NCBI GenBank assembly: GCA_021648845.1
Contig: JAKJHY010000001.1
Span: 124,001 to 188,000, forward strand
Reading direction: 5' to 3'
Origin: Mycobacterium sp. MBM
GTDB lineage: Bacteria; Actinomycetota; Actinomycetes; Mycobacteriales; Mycobacteriaceae
Length of the DNA: 64,000 bases
Of this stretch, positions 39,837-47,700 are shown one piece after another (within the stretch, counting starts at the first letter, position 1; each line of letters begins with the position of its first letter). The translations under genes and the position numbers were made by a program. Below the pieces are notes generated by a model that was given only the letters and a program-made list of their open reading frames with translations, searched no databases and had not been told where the DNA came from.

Positions 39837-39842
39837 CAATCG
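39827..39842. promoter_or_regulatory. GntR-type operator O1
   Basis: CGATTGTCAACAATCG: 7-bp arms around a 2-bp centre. It lies between the dehydrogenase operon (start 39799) and the divergent isomerase gene (start 39874). The core TTGT-N2-ACAA recurs at 43454, 46399 and 49185, always in a control region of this island, which also encodes a GntR/FCD regulator. Confidence 0.75.
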
Positions 39843-39873
39843 ACTTGCGGGGTGTGCTGAGTGGCCCCACACT

Positions 39874-40602
39874 ATGCCAATGAACCCGTCGCCACCTCTG
39901 CAGCAAGCCGGTATCGGTGTTGTGGTGCCCTACGATTTCGCGCTCGACCGCGAACTCTGGCGGTGGCTTCCCGATGACGTGAGCCTGCACTTCACCCGGT
40001 TGCCCTATGCCCCCATGCCGGCCACCCTTGAGATGGCCGTCCACATCTCCGACCCCGAGTCCGCCGCCCGCAGTGTCGTCGATGTCTCCGCGGTGTCACC
40101 ACTGGTCACGGCCTACGCCTGCACCTCGGGTAGCTTCGTCGGCGGCCCGATGGCCGAGCGGGCGCTGGTGGCCGCGATGCTGGGCGCCGGCGCCCTGGCG
40201 GCGCTGACCACCAGCGGTGCTCTGCTCGAGGCGCTGCGACATCTGGAGATCACCCGAATCGCCACGGCCACGCCCTATACCGCGGACCTTACGGTCGGGT
40301 TGACGGCGTTTCTGCGCGAATCCGGTGTCGAGGTCACCGCGGCCGCCGGGCTCGGTCTGATCTCCGATATCTGGACGGTGCCCCACGACGTCACGATGCA
40401 GCTGGTCCGCGAGACCGACACCGCCGACGCCGACGCGGTGTTCATCAGTTGCACGAACATGCCGACCTATGACGTGATCGCCCGGCTGGAGGCCGAGCTG
40501 CACAAGCCGGTGCTGACCGCCAATCAGGTCACCATGTGGCATGCCCTGCGCCTGATCGGCCGCAAGGCCGTTGGGCCCGGTCAGCAGTTGATGGAGCGCT
40601 GA
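39874..40602 (+). CDS. Maleate isomerase/arylmalonate decarboxylase-family enzyme, two-cysteine type
   Basis: A 242-residue member of the Asp/Glu racemase superfamily in the maleate cis-trans isomerase/AMDase branch. Two candidate catalytic cysteines are seen, in AYACTSGSFVGG and FISCTNMPTYDV, the pair used by maleate isomerases. It ends with KPVLTANQVTMWHALRL, conserved in its paralogue at 43502. Possible reactions are cis-trans isomerisation of a maleate-like acid, racemisation or decarboxylation. It is divergent from the dehydrogenase operon across operator O1 and convergent with the FAD/Fe-S gene. ATG 39880 is a second possible start. Confidence 0.75.
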   Translation: MPMNPSPPLQQAGIGVVVPYDFALDRELWRWLPDDVSLHFTRLPYAPMPATLEMAVHISDPESAARSVVDVSAVSPLVTAYACTSGSFVGGPMAERALVAAMLGAGALAALTTSGALLEALRHLEITRIATATPYTADLTVGLTAFLRESGVEVTAAAGLGLISDIWTVPHDVTMQLVRETDTADADAVFISCTNMPTYDVIARLEAELHKPVLTANQVTMWHALRLIGRKAVGPGQQLMER

Positions 40603-40605
40603 GCC

Positions 40606-43455
40606 TCAGAGCCCTTCGGCCAACAGCTCGGCCAGGTGTACCGCGCGCCGGTCGGTGCCCTGCGCGATCTGGGTGCGGCAGCTGAATCCGTCGGCGACCA
40701 CGGACGTGTCGGCCGTTGCGGCGCGCACGGCGGGCAGCAGTACCCGCTCCCCGACCTGCTGGGACACCTCGTAGTGGCCGCGCTCGAAGCCGAAATTGCC
40801 CGCCAGGCCGCAGCATCCGGAGTCCGGGATGTCGGCGGCGATGCCGGCCTTGGCCATCAGCGCGCGGTCGGCGTCGAAACCGAGCACCGCGTGCTGGTGG
40901 CAGTGCGTCTGCACCAGCGCCTGCGCGTCGAGCTGTGGGGGCTGCCAGCCGGAGGCCAGGACGAACTCGGCGAAGGTGTGCGTGGAGTCGGCGGCCTGCG
41001 CGGCGCGGGGGTGCTCGGGCAGCAGTTCGTGCGCGTCGCGGCGCAGCACCGCGGTGCAACTGGGCTCCAGACCGACGATCGGGGTGCCCGCATCGAGATG
41101 CGGCGCCAGCGTCGTCAGAGACGACGTCAGCCGCCTCTTCGCGGCGGTGAGCTGCCCGGTCGAGATCCAGGTCAGCCCGCAGCACACCGGACGGGCGGGC
41201 AGCACCACCTGGTAGCCCGCCGCCTCCAGCACCGCCACCGCGGCCTGACCGACCTGTGGGGCAAGGTGATTGGTGAAACTGTCCGGCCACAGCAGCACCT
41301 GCCCCTTCGGGCCGTCGTGGACCGGCCGGCCGGCGAACCACGACGTGAACGTCTGCTCGGCGAAGCGCGGGATCTCGCGCTCGTCGGCGATACCGCCGAG
41401 GCGCTTCACCAGCGGACCGCGCGCCAACCGGTTGGCCAGCATGGGCGCTTTGGCCGCGGCCCGCGACCACAGCGGTAACCACCCCATCGACCAGTGCGAA
41501 AGCGGCCGCGCCCACGGCCGGCCCGCATAGTGGTGGTGGGTGAATTCGGCTTTGTAGGTCGCCATGTCGACGTTGACCGGGCAGTCCGACAGACACCCCT
41601 TGCAGGACAGGCACAGGTCCAGTGCGTCACGGACCTCGGTGGAGCGCCAGCCGTCGGTCACCACGTCGCCTTGGAGCATCTCCCACAGCAGATGTGCGCG
41701 CCCGCGGGTGGAGTGCTGCTCCTCGCGGGTGGCCTGATAGCTCGGGCACATCACCCCGCCGCTGGCCTGACGGCACTTGCCGATGCCGACACAGCGCCGC
41801 TGCGCCTGCGCGAAGTCGCCGTGGTCATCCGGATAGGCAAACAGTGTCAACGGTTTTCGCTGCAGTGGCGCCTGATGGCGGATGTCGGCGTCCAGCGGTG
41901 CAGGGTCGACCACCACGCCGGGGTTGAGCACCCGGCGCGGGTCCCAGATGTCCTTCATCTGCGCCAGCAGCGCCAGTCCGTCGGCTCCGTACATCCGGCC
42001 CAGCATCTCCGAGCGGGCACGGCCGTCACCGTGCTCCCCGGACACCGAACCGCCGAGGGACACCACCAGATCGGTGGCCTCCTCCACGAACGCCCGGTAG
42101 GCGGCGATACCCTCGCCGCTGAGCAGGTCGAAGTCGATGCGCATGTGCATGCAGCCCTCGCCGAAGTGCCCGTACGAGGCGCCGGACAGCCCGTAGCGGC
42201 CCATGATCGCGTCCAGGCCGCGCAGGTAGTCGGCGAGACGCCGGGGCGGAACTGCGGCATCCTCCCAGCCGCCCCACGCTTCGGCGCCGTCGGCGCGGCG
42301 GGTGGCCAGCCCGGCGGCATCGGTGCGGCACCGCCACAGCACCGCCTGCGCCGCAGGCTCGGTCACCAGCGACGAGGTCGCCGGCGATCCCGAATCCTTC
42401 AGCGCGAACAACATTTTCTCGGCGGCCAGGGTCGCGGCCATCAGGTCCTCGCCGCCCATCTCGACCAGCACCCAGGCCCGCCCGGCGGGCAGCCCGGCGT
42501 CGATCGCGGCACGGCGCACCTCGCCGGGCAGCCGGTCGACCAGCTGATCGTTGATCGACTCCATCGTCAGGGGTCGGTGCGCCAGCACCGCCGGAACGCA
42601 TTCGGCCGAGGCGATCGAGTCGGTGAAGCCCAGCACGCACAGCACCCGCGCCGCCGGCAGCGGCGTCAGCGCGACCGTCGCGCGCAGCGTCGCGGCGAAC
42701 CCGCCCTCGCTGCCGCACAGCAGCGCCGCGACGTTGTAGCCGCGTTCGGGCAGCAATTCGTGCAGCGCGTACCCGGAGATCTGTCGGCTGAACAGGCCGA
42801 ACCGGTCCCGGAGCAGCGTCTCGTTGGCGTCGGCGAAACCGGCCAACCGCCGGTGCAGTTCGCCCTCGCGGCCGGGTCTGGCGGACAGCTGGTGCCGGTC
42901 GCCGTGCGCGCTCACCGTGACGGGGGTGCCGTCGGCGAGCAGCACGTCCATCGCCCGCACGTTGTCGGCGGTGGTGCCCCAGGCCACCGAGTGCGCGCCG
43001 CAGGCGTTGTTGGCGATCATGCCGCCGAGGGTGGCGCGGCTGGCCGAGGACGGGTCGGCACCGAACGTCAGCCGGTGCGGCCGGGCTGCGGCCAGCAGGC
43101 TGGTGAGCACGACACCGGGTTCGACGACGGCGGTGCGGGTGCGCGCGTCGATGTCCAGGATCCGGTTGACATGCCGGGACGCGTCGATGACGACCCCGCC
43201 GATGGCGTTGCCGGCCATCGACGTCCCGCCGCCGCGCAGCGTGACCGGCGCGCCGGCGGCGGCGGTCAGCTGCACCGCCGCGGCGAGATCGTCGACGTCG
43301 GCGGGGACCACCACCAGGTCGGGCACCACCCGGTAGTTGGACGCATCCACGGCGTAGAGCCCCTTGGCGGTGGCATCGTCGGCGACCGTGCCACGCAGCT
43401 CGGAACGCAGCTGCGTGGCCAGCCGCCTGACGTCGAAGGAGGCGGGCGTTAGCAT
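40606..43455 (-). CDS. FAD-linked, Fe-S D-2-hydroxyacid dehydrogenase (YdiJ/D-2-hydroxyglutarate-type)
   Basis: A 949-residue fusion. The N-terminal FAD-binding domain has VTLRGGGTSMAGNAIGG, ASRATLGGMIANNACGAHS and a conserved C-terminal FAD-oxidase half. A ferredoxin-like domain follows with CLSCKGCLSDCP and CVGIGKCRQ. Two CCG domains close it (PVCCGLTW, SGCCGLAGNFGFE). This is the layout of membrane-associated D-lactate or D-2-hydroxyglutarate dehydrogenases that feed electrons to the respiratory chain. The ATG at 43455 lies within operator O2 and follows TAGATT by 7 bp, so the mRNA is probably leaderless and tightly repressible. Confidence 0.85.
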   Translation of the reverse strand: MLTPASFDVRRLATQLRSELRGTVADDATAKGLYAVDASNYRVVPDLVVVPADVDDLAAAVQLTAAAGAPVTLRGGGTSMAGNAIGGVVIDASRHVNRILDIDARTRTAVVEPGVVLTSLLAAARPHRLTFGADPSSASRATLGGMIANNACGAHSVAWGTTADNVRAMDVLLADGTPVTVSAHGDRHQLSARPGREGELHRRLAGFADANETLLRDRFGLFSRQISGYALHELLPERGYNVAALLCGSEGGFAATLRATVALTPLPAARVLCVLGFTDSIASAECVPAVLAHRPLTMESINDQLVDRLPGEVRRAAIDAGLPAGRAWVLVEMGGEDLMAATLAAEKMLFALKDSGSPATSSLVTEPAAQAVLWRCRTDAAGLATRRADGAEAWGGWEDAAVPPRRLADYLRGLDAIMGRYGLSGASYGHFGEGCMHMRIDFDLLSGEGIAAYRAFVEEATDLVVSLGGSVSGEHGDGRARSEMLGRMYGADGLALLAQMKDIWDPRRVLNPGVVVDPAPLDADIRHQAPLQRKPLTLFAYPDDHGDFAQAQRRCVGIGKCRQASGGVMCPSYQATREEQHSTRGRAHLLWEMLQGDVVTDGWRSTEVRDALDLCLSCKGCLSDCPVNVDMATYKAEFTHHHYAGRPWARPLSHWSMGWLPLWSRAAAKAPMLANRLARGPLVKRLGGIADEREIPRFAEQTFTSWFAGRPVHDGPKGQVLLWPDSFTNHLAPQVGQAAVAVLEAAGYQVVLPARPVCCGLTWISTGQLTAAKRRLTSSLTTLAPHLDAGTPIVGLEPSCTAVLRRDAHELLPEHPRAAQAADSTHTFAEFVLASGWQPPQLDAQALVQTHCHQHAVLGFDADRALMAKAGIAADIPDSGCCGLAGNFGFERGHYEVSQQVGERVLLPAVRAATADTSVVADGFSCRTQIAQGTDRRAVHLAELLAEGL

Positions 43456-43465
43456 TGTTGACAAT
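43454..43465. promoter_or_regulatory. GntR-type operator O2
   Basis: ATTGTTGACAAT, a perfect 5+2+5 palindrome. It overlaps the start codon of the leftward FAD/Fe-S dehydrogenase gene and lies 36 bp upstream of the rightward racemase-family gene, so a single bound dimer could control both. Same core as O1, O3 and O4. Confidence 0.7.
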
Positions 43466-43501
43466 CTACTATCCCGGCATCGACAAGCCATGGAGGGACC
43501 C

Positions 43502-44221
43502 ATGCCGACCGTCGGCCTGCTTTACCCCGGCCACAGCGCCGAAGACGATTTCCCTGCGCTGCAGGACCGGGTCGCCCCAGCGGTGCGGCTACCCGTCGTC
43601 ATCACCTCCGTGGGCGAGGACGCGCACCGCGTCGACGCGCTGCTCGACCTCGGCAGCGGCGCACGCCTCGCCGAAGGTGCCGCCCAGCTGGCTGCGCACC
43701 GACCCGATGCGGTGATGTGGGCATGCACGTCGGGCAGCTTCGTCTTTGGCGCGCGCGGCGCTGCCGAGCAGGCGTCCGCGGTCGCCGCCGCGGCCGGGGT
43801 GCCGGCCTCCTCGACGTCCATCGCGTTCGTCGACGCACTGCGGTTTCTCGGCCTGCGCCGGGTCGCCGTCGCGGCCTCCTATCCCGAGGACGTCGCGCAG
43901 CACTTCGTGTCATTCCTGTCCGCCGGCGGGGCCGAAGTGGTGTCGATGGGCAGCCACGACATCTACACCGCCGCCGAGGTGGGCACCCTGCAGCCCGCCC
44001 GTATCGTCGAGATGGTGACCGCCGCCGATCATCCCGATGCCGAGGCGGTTCTGGTGCCCGACACCGCGATGCACACGCTCGCCATCATCGAACAGCTGGA
44101 GGACGCCGTGGGTAAGCCGGTGCTGACCGCCAACCAGGTGACGGTGTGGAAGGGCTTGCACCTGCTCGGTGCGGTACCGCCGTTACCCGGCCTGGGCACG
44201 CTGTTCGGGGGTGCGCGATGA
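43502..44221 (+). CDS. Asp/Glu racemase-superfamily enzyme, single-cysteine variant
   Basis: A 239-residue paralogue of the protein at 39874, with the first cysteine kept (MWACTSGSFVFG) but the second position changed: VLVPDTAMHT aligns with FISCTNMPT, so aspartate replaces cysteine. It shares KPVLTANQVTVWKGLHLLG. The changed residue suggests a different reaction from its sister, perhaps decarboxylation or a one-base isomerisation. TGGAGGGA just before ATG 43502 fixes the start. The gntR gene follows with an ATGA overlap. Confidence 0.72.
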   Translation: MPTVGLLYPGHSAEDDFPALQDRVAPAVRLPVVITSVGEDAHRVDALLDLGSGARLAEGAAQLAAHRPDAVMWACTSGSFVFGARGAAEQASAVAAAAGVPASSTSIAFVDALRFLGLRRVAVAASYPEDVAQHFVSFLSAGGAEVVSMGSHDIYTAAEVGTLQPARIVEMVTAADHPDAEAVLVPDTAMHTLAIIEQLEDAVGKPVLTANQVTVWKGLHLLGAVPPLPGLGTLFGGAR

Positions 44222-44898
44222 GCACGCATATCGGGCCGCTGCTGCAGAAGTCGACACCGAGCATCATCGCCGACAAGCTGCGCGCGGCCATCGGCGCAGG
44301 CGAGCTCAAGCCGGGCGAGCAGCTGGGCGAGGCCGAGCTCGCCCGTCAGCTCGGCGTCAGCCGTGGGCCGTTGCGGGAAGGGATGCAGCGCCTCACCCAG
44401 GAGGGGCTGCTGATCGCGATCCGCAACCGGGGGCTGTTCGTGGTGGAGATGCCCCCCGACGATATCCGCGACATGTACCTGGCCCGGGCCGCCGCCGAAC
44501 GCGCGGCGGCCCGCAAGATCATCGACGACGGGGATCACCTCGCCGCCGGGGACGCGCTCCTGGCGATCGTCGACCGGATGGGTGATGCGCCCACTCCGGC
44601 AGCGGTCAGCGAGGTCGACATCGCATTCCACGAGGAGCTGGTGAAGCTGTCGGCAAGCCCGCGGCTGACTCGCATGCACCTGACCTTGATCACCGAAACC
44701 CGGATGTGCATCCACGCTCTCGACGACAGCTACGCAAAGTCCGACTTCCGTGAGGAGGAGCATCGCACGCTGGCTGCGGCGATCCGCTCCGGGGACCGTG
44801 AGCTCACCGACCGGCTGCTGGTGGCCCATATGGATGACGCATTGGCCCGGCTGATCGAGGACCCCGCCGTCGAGGGGGCCGAGCCGGTCGGAGCCTGA
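44218..44898 (+). CDS. GntR-family regulator, FCD type
   Basis: A 226-residue transcription factor. The N-terminal winged helix has IIADKLRAAIGAGELKPGEQL, ELARQLGVSRGPLREGMQRL and EGLLIAIRNRGLFV. The C-terminal FCD ligand domain has DIAFHEELVKLSASPRL and the histidine-containing EEEHRTLAAAI, probable metal ligands. It is in an operon with the racemase-family gene behind operator O2, so it probably represses itself. Four TTGT-N2-ACAA sites in this island are the natural targets for it; the effector would be a pathway acid. Confidence 0.88.
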   Translation: MSTHIGPLLQKSTPSIIADKLRAAIGAGELKPGEQLGEAELARQLGVSRGPLREGMQRLTQEGLLIAIRNRGLFVVEMPPDDIRDMYLARAAAERAAARKIIDDGDHLAAGDALLAIVDRMGDAPTPAAVSEVDIAFHEELVKLSASPRLTRMHLTLITETRMCIHALDDSYAKSDFREEEHRTLAAAIRSGDRELTDRLLVAHMDDALARLIEDPAVEGAEPVGA

Positions 44899-44905
44899 GG
44901 CCCGC

Positions 44906-46363
44906 TCAGCTCATCTTGATGCCGATGTACTTGGTCTCGAGGAACTCGTCGATGCCCACCGAGCCGCCCTCGCGGCCCAGCCCGGAGGACTTGACCCCGC
45001 CGAACGGCGCCGCCGGATTGGACACCACGCCCTGGTTCAACCCGACCATGCCGGTCTCCAATGCCTCGGCGACCCGCAACGCCCGGCGGAGGTCGTTGGT
45101 GAAAACGTAAGACACCAAACCGTATTCGGTGTCGTTGGCGGCGGCCACCGCATCGTCCTCGGTATCGAACGCGGTGAGCGGCGCGACGGGCCCGAAGATC
45201 TCCTGGTCGCACATGTCGGCGTCGCGTGGCACCCCGGCCAGCACCGTCGGCGGGTAGAAGTATCCCGGCCCGCCGGGCGCGGCCCCGCCCGTCAGCACCG
45301 AGGCCCCACGCTGGACGGCGTCGGCGACCAGTGCCTGCACCTTGCGCAACGCGGCCTCGTCGATCAGCGGCCCGACCTGCACGCCACCCTCGGTGCCGCG
45401 GCCCATCTTGAGCCCGGCCATCCGTTCGGCCAGCCGGCGACCGAACTCGTCGATCACCGTGGCCTGCACGTAGATTCGATTGGCCGCGGTACACGCCTCG
45501 CCCATATTGCGCATCTTGGCCGCGATCGCACCGTCGACGGCCTCGTCCAGGTCGGCGTCGTCGAACACCAGCAGCGGGGCGTTGCCGCCGAGTTCCAGCG
45601 AGGTGCGCAGGATCTTTTCCGCGCACTGTTCGAGCAGCATCCGGCCGACGTTCGTCGACCCGGTGAACGACAACTTGCGAATCTGCCCGGATCGGATCAA
45701 CGGCTCGGTCACCGGTCCCGCTTCGGTGGTGGTGATGCAGTTGACCACCCCGGCGGGCAGCCCGGCCTCGGCGAGGATGTCCATGAGCGCCAGCATCGAC
45801 AGCGGTGTCTGCGGAGCGGGTTTGATGATGCTGGTGCAGCCTGCCGCGATCGCCGGCCCCAGCTTGCGGGTACCCATCGCCATCGGGAAGTTCCACGGGG
45901 TGATCAGCAGGCACGGCCCGACCGGTTGGCGGGTGATCAGGAAGCGGGCTCCACCGGCCGGGGCGGTCTGGTAGCCGCCGTCGATGCGGACCGCTTCGGC
46001 GGCAAAGTGCCGGAAAAACTCTGCCGCGTAAGCAATCTCTGCGCGCGCCTCGGCCAGCGGCTTACCCATCTCCAGTGTCATCAACAACGCCAGATCATCG
46101 ACGCGTTCATGCAGCAGCCCGAAGGCGCGGGTGAGAATGTCTGCGCGCTCACGCGGTGCGCAGGCCGCGAAATCCGGCTGGGCGGCGACGGCGGCGTCCA
46201 GTGCGGCACGGCCGTCGGCCGGGGTGGCATCGGCGACCGCGCACAGTGTCGCGCCCGTTGCCGGATCGACCACCTCGCAGCTGCGCCCGCCGGTGGCCTC
46301 GACCCATTCGCCGTTGATGAACAGCTGTTTCCGGACGGCCGCGAGCACCCGTGCCTCGTCCAC
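44906..46363 (-). CDS. NAD(P)-dependent aldehyde dehydrogenase, succinate-semialdehyde dehydrogenase type
   Basis: A 485-residue ALDH. Motifs: PWNFPMAMGTRKLGPAIAAGC, FTGSTNVGRML, LELGGNAPLLVFDDAD (catalytic Glu), GEACTAANRIYV (nucleophile Cys) and the C-terminal PFGGVKSSGLGREGG. It is closest to GabD-like succinate-semialdehyde dehydrogenases, which fits the aminotransferase across the operator: amine to semialdehyde, then to acid. GTG 46363 has AGAAGGGG upstream. Convergent with gntR (7-bp gap) and 35 bp from operator O3. Confidence 0.87.
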   Translation of the reverse strand: MDEARVLAAVRKQLFINGEWVEATGGRSCEVVDPATGATLCAVADATPADGRAALDAAVAAQPDFAACAPRERADILTRAFGLLHERVDDLALLMTLEMGKPLAEARAEIAYAAEFFRHFAAEAVRIDGGYQTAPAGGARFLITRQPVGPCLLITPWNFPMAMGTRKLGPAIAAGCTSIIKPAPQTPLSMLALMDILAEAGLPAGVVNCITTTEAGPVTEPLIRSGQIRKLSFTGSTNVGRMLLEQCAEKILRTSLELGGNAPLLVFDDADLDEAVDGAIAAKMRNMGEACTAANRIYVQATVIDEFGRRLAERMAGLKMGRGTEGGVQVGPLIDEAALRKVQALVADAVQRGASVLTGGAAPGGPGYFYPPTVLAGVPRDADMCDQEIFGPVAPLTAFDTEDDAVAAANDTEYGLVSYVFTNDLRRALRVAEALETGMVGLNQGVVSNPAAPFGGVKSSGLGREGGSVGIDEFLETKYIGIKMS

Positions 46364-46398
46364 TCGATCACCCCTTCTGATACCACCACGTCGTCGGC

Positions 46399-46416
46399 TA
46401 GATTGTTGACAATCTA
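46399..46416. promoter_or_regulatory. GntR-type operator O3
   Basis: TAGATTGTTGACAATCTA, a perfect palindrome with 8-bp arms and a 2-bp centre, the best copy in the window. It lies between the divergent aldehyde dehydrogenase and aminotransferase genes. TAGATT on each strand could serve as a -10 element. A half-site GACAATC follows at 46423-46429. Confidence 0.8.
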
Positions 46417-46440
46417 CCCGTCGACAATCAAGGAGATGAT

Positions 46441-47697
46441 GTGACCTCGCTTTCTCCCGTCCTCAAGCAAGCTACCGGCGTGCTGGCCGCCCGCGGAGAA
46501 GGTGCGGTGCTCTACGACGAGGGCGGTCGCCGCTATCTGGACTTCACCGCGGGAATCGGGGTCACCAGTACCGGACACTGCCATCCGCGTGTGGTCGAGG
46601 CCGCTCAGCGGCAGGTCGGCACGCTGATCCACGGCCAATACACCACGGTCATGCACCAGCCGCTGCTGGACCTGGTCGAGCGACTCGGCCAGGTGCTGCC
46701 CGCGGGACTGGACCGGGTGTTCTTCGCCAACTCCGGCAGCGAAGCCGTCGAGGCCGCCCTGCGACTCGCCCGCCAGAGCACCGGCCGCCCCAACATCATC
46801 GCCTTCCATGGCGGTTTCCACGGCCGCACGGTGGCCGCGGCGTCACTGACCACGTCGGGCACAAAATTCCGGTCCGGGTTCTCGCCGCTGATGGCCGGTG
46901 TGCACATCGCGCCGTTCCCGGACCCCACCCACTTCGGCTGGCCCGCCGAGCAAACCACCGATTTCGCACTGGCCCAACTCGATTACCTCCTGCAGACGAT
47001 ATCGTCACCCGCCGACACCGCGGCGTTCATCGTCGAACCGGTGCTGGGCGAAGGCGGCTACGTACCCGCTAACGAACGCTTCGTTGCCGGGCTGCGCCGG
47101 CGCGCCGACGAGCTCGGCATCCTGCTGATCGTCGACGAGGTGCAGACGGGGTTCGGGCGGACCGGAAAGTTCTGGGGCGGAGATCATTTCGGCGTGCGCC
47201 CGGACATCCTGATCACCGCCAAAGGGCTGGCGTCGGGTTTCCCGCTGTCGGCCATCGCGGCCGCACAGGACCTGATGGCCAAGGCCTGGCCCGGTTCACA
47301 GGGCGGCACCTACGGGGCGAATGCGGTGGCCTGCGCGGCGGCCGTCGCCACGCTGGACGTGATCCGCGACGAGGGCCTGGTCGCCAACGCCGCCGAGCGC
47401 GGCAGCCAACTCCGTCACGGACTGCAACTGGTCGCCGACAAACACGAGGCGATCACCGACGTGCGCGGTCTGGGCCTGATGCTGGGCAACGAATTCCGGG
47501 ATGCCGCAGGCAAACCCGATCCCGTGACCGCTTCGGCGGCACAGCAGGAGGCCGCTCGCCGCGGCCTCCTGCTGCTGACCTGTGGAGCCTGGGGTCAGGT
47601 GGTGCGGTTCATCCCGGCCCTGGTGGTCGACGCCGACCAGGTCGACGAGGCGGTCGGCATCTGGGCCGATGCGGTCAGCGCCGTGGTAGCGGCCTGA
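46441..47697 (+). CDS. Class III aminotransferase, 4-aminobutyrate aminotransferase-like
   Basis: A 418-residue PLP enzyme. Motifs: YLDFTAGIGVTSTGHCHP, FANSGSEAVEAALRLAR, AFHGGFHGRT, LLIVDEVQTGFGRTGKFWGGDH and the Schiff-base lysine in LITAKGLASGFPLSA. It transfers the amino group of an omega-amino acid to a keto acid, giving a semialdehyde for the adjacent dehydrogenase. AAGGAG precedes GTG 46441. The exact amine (4-aminobutyrate, beta-alanine or other) cannot be decided. Single-gene unit behind O3; converges on the transporter gene with a 3-bp gap. Confidence 0.88.
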   Translation: MTSLSPVLKQATGVLAARGEGAVLYDEGGRRYLDFTAGIGVTSTGHCHPRVVEAAQRQVGTLIHGQYTTVMHQPLLDLVERLGQVLPAGLDRVFFANSGSEAVEAALRLARQSTGRPNIIAFHGGFHGRTVAAASLTTSGTKFRSGFSPLMAGVHIAPFPDPTHFGWPAEQTTDFALAQLDYLLQTISSPADTAAFIVEPVLGEGGYVPANERFVAGLRRRADELGILLIVDEVQTGFGRTGKFWGGDHFGVRPDILITAKGLASGFPLSAIAAAQDLMAKAWPGSQGGTYGANAVACAAAVATLDVIRDEGLVANAAERGSQLRHGLQLVADKHEAITDVRGLGLMLGNEFRDAAGKPDPVTASAAQQEAARRGLLLLTCGAWGQVVRFIPALVVDADQVDEAVGIWADAVSAVVAA

Positions 47698-47700
47698 GTT

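Noticed and set aside
41494..43452. 652-codon open frame on the plus strand opposite the FAD/Fe-S dehydrogenase gene
   Set aside because: Composition is His/Gly/Gln/Arg-rich as expected for an antisense shadow of a GC-rich gene, while the minus strand has clear FAD and CCG motifs.
46435..46440. ATG codons just before the aminotransferase GTG as its start
   Set aside because: They are too close to or overlap the AAGGAG site; GTG 46441 has the right spacing and a natural N-terminus.
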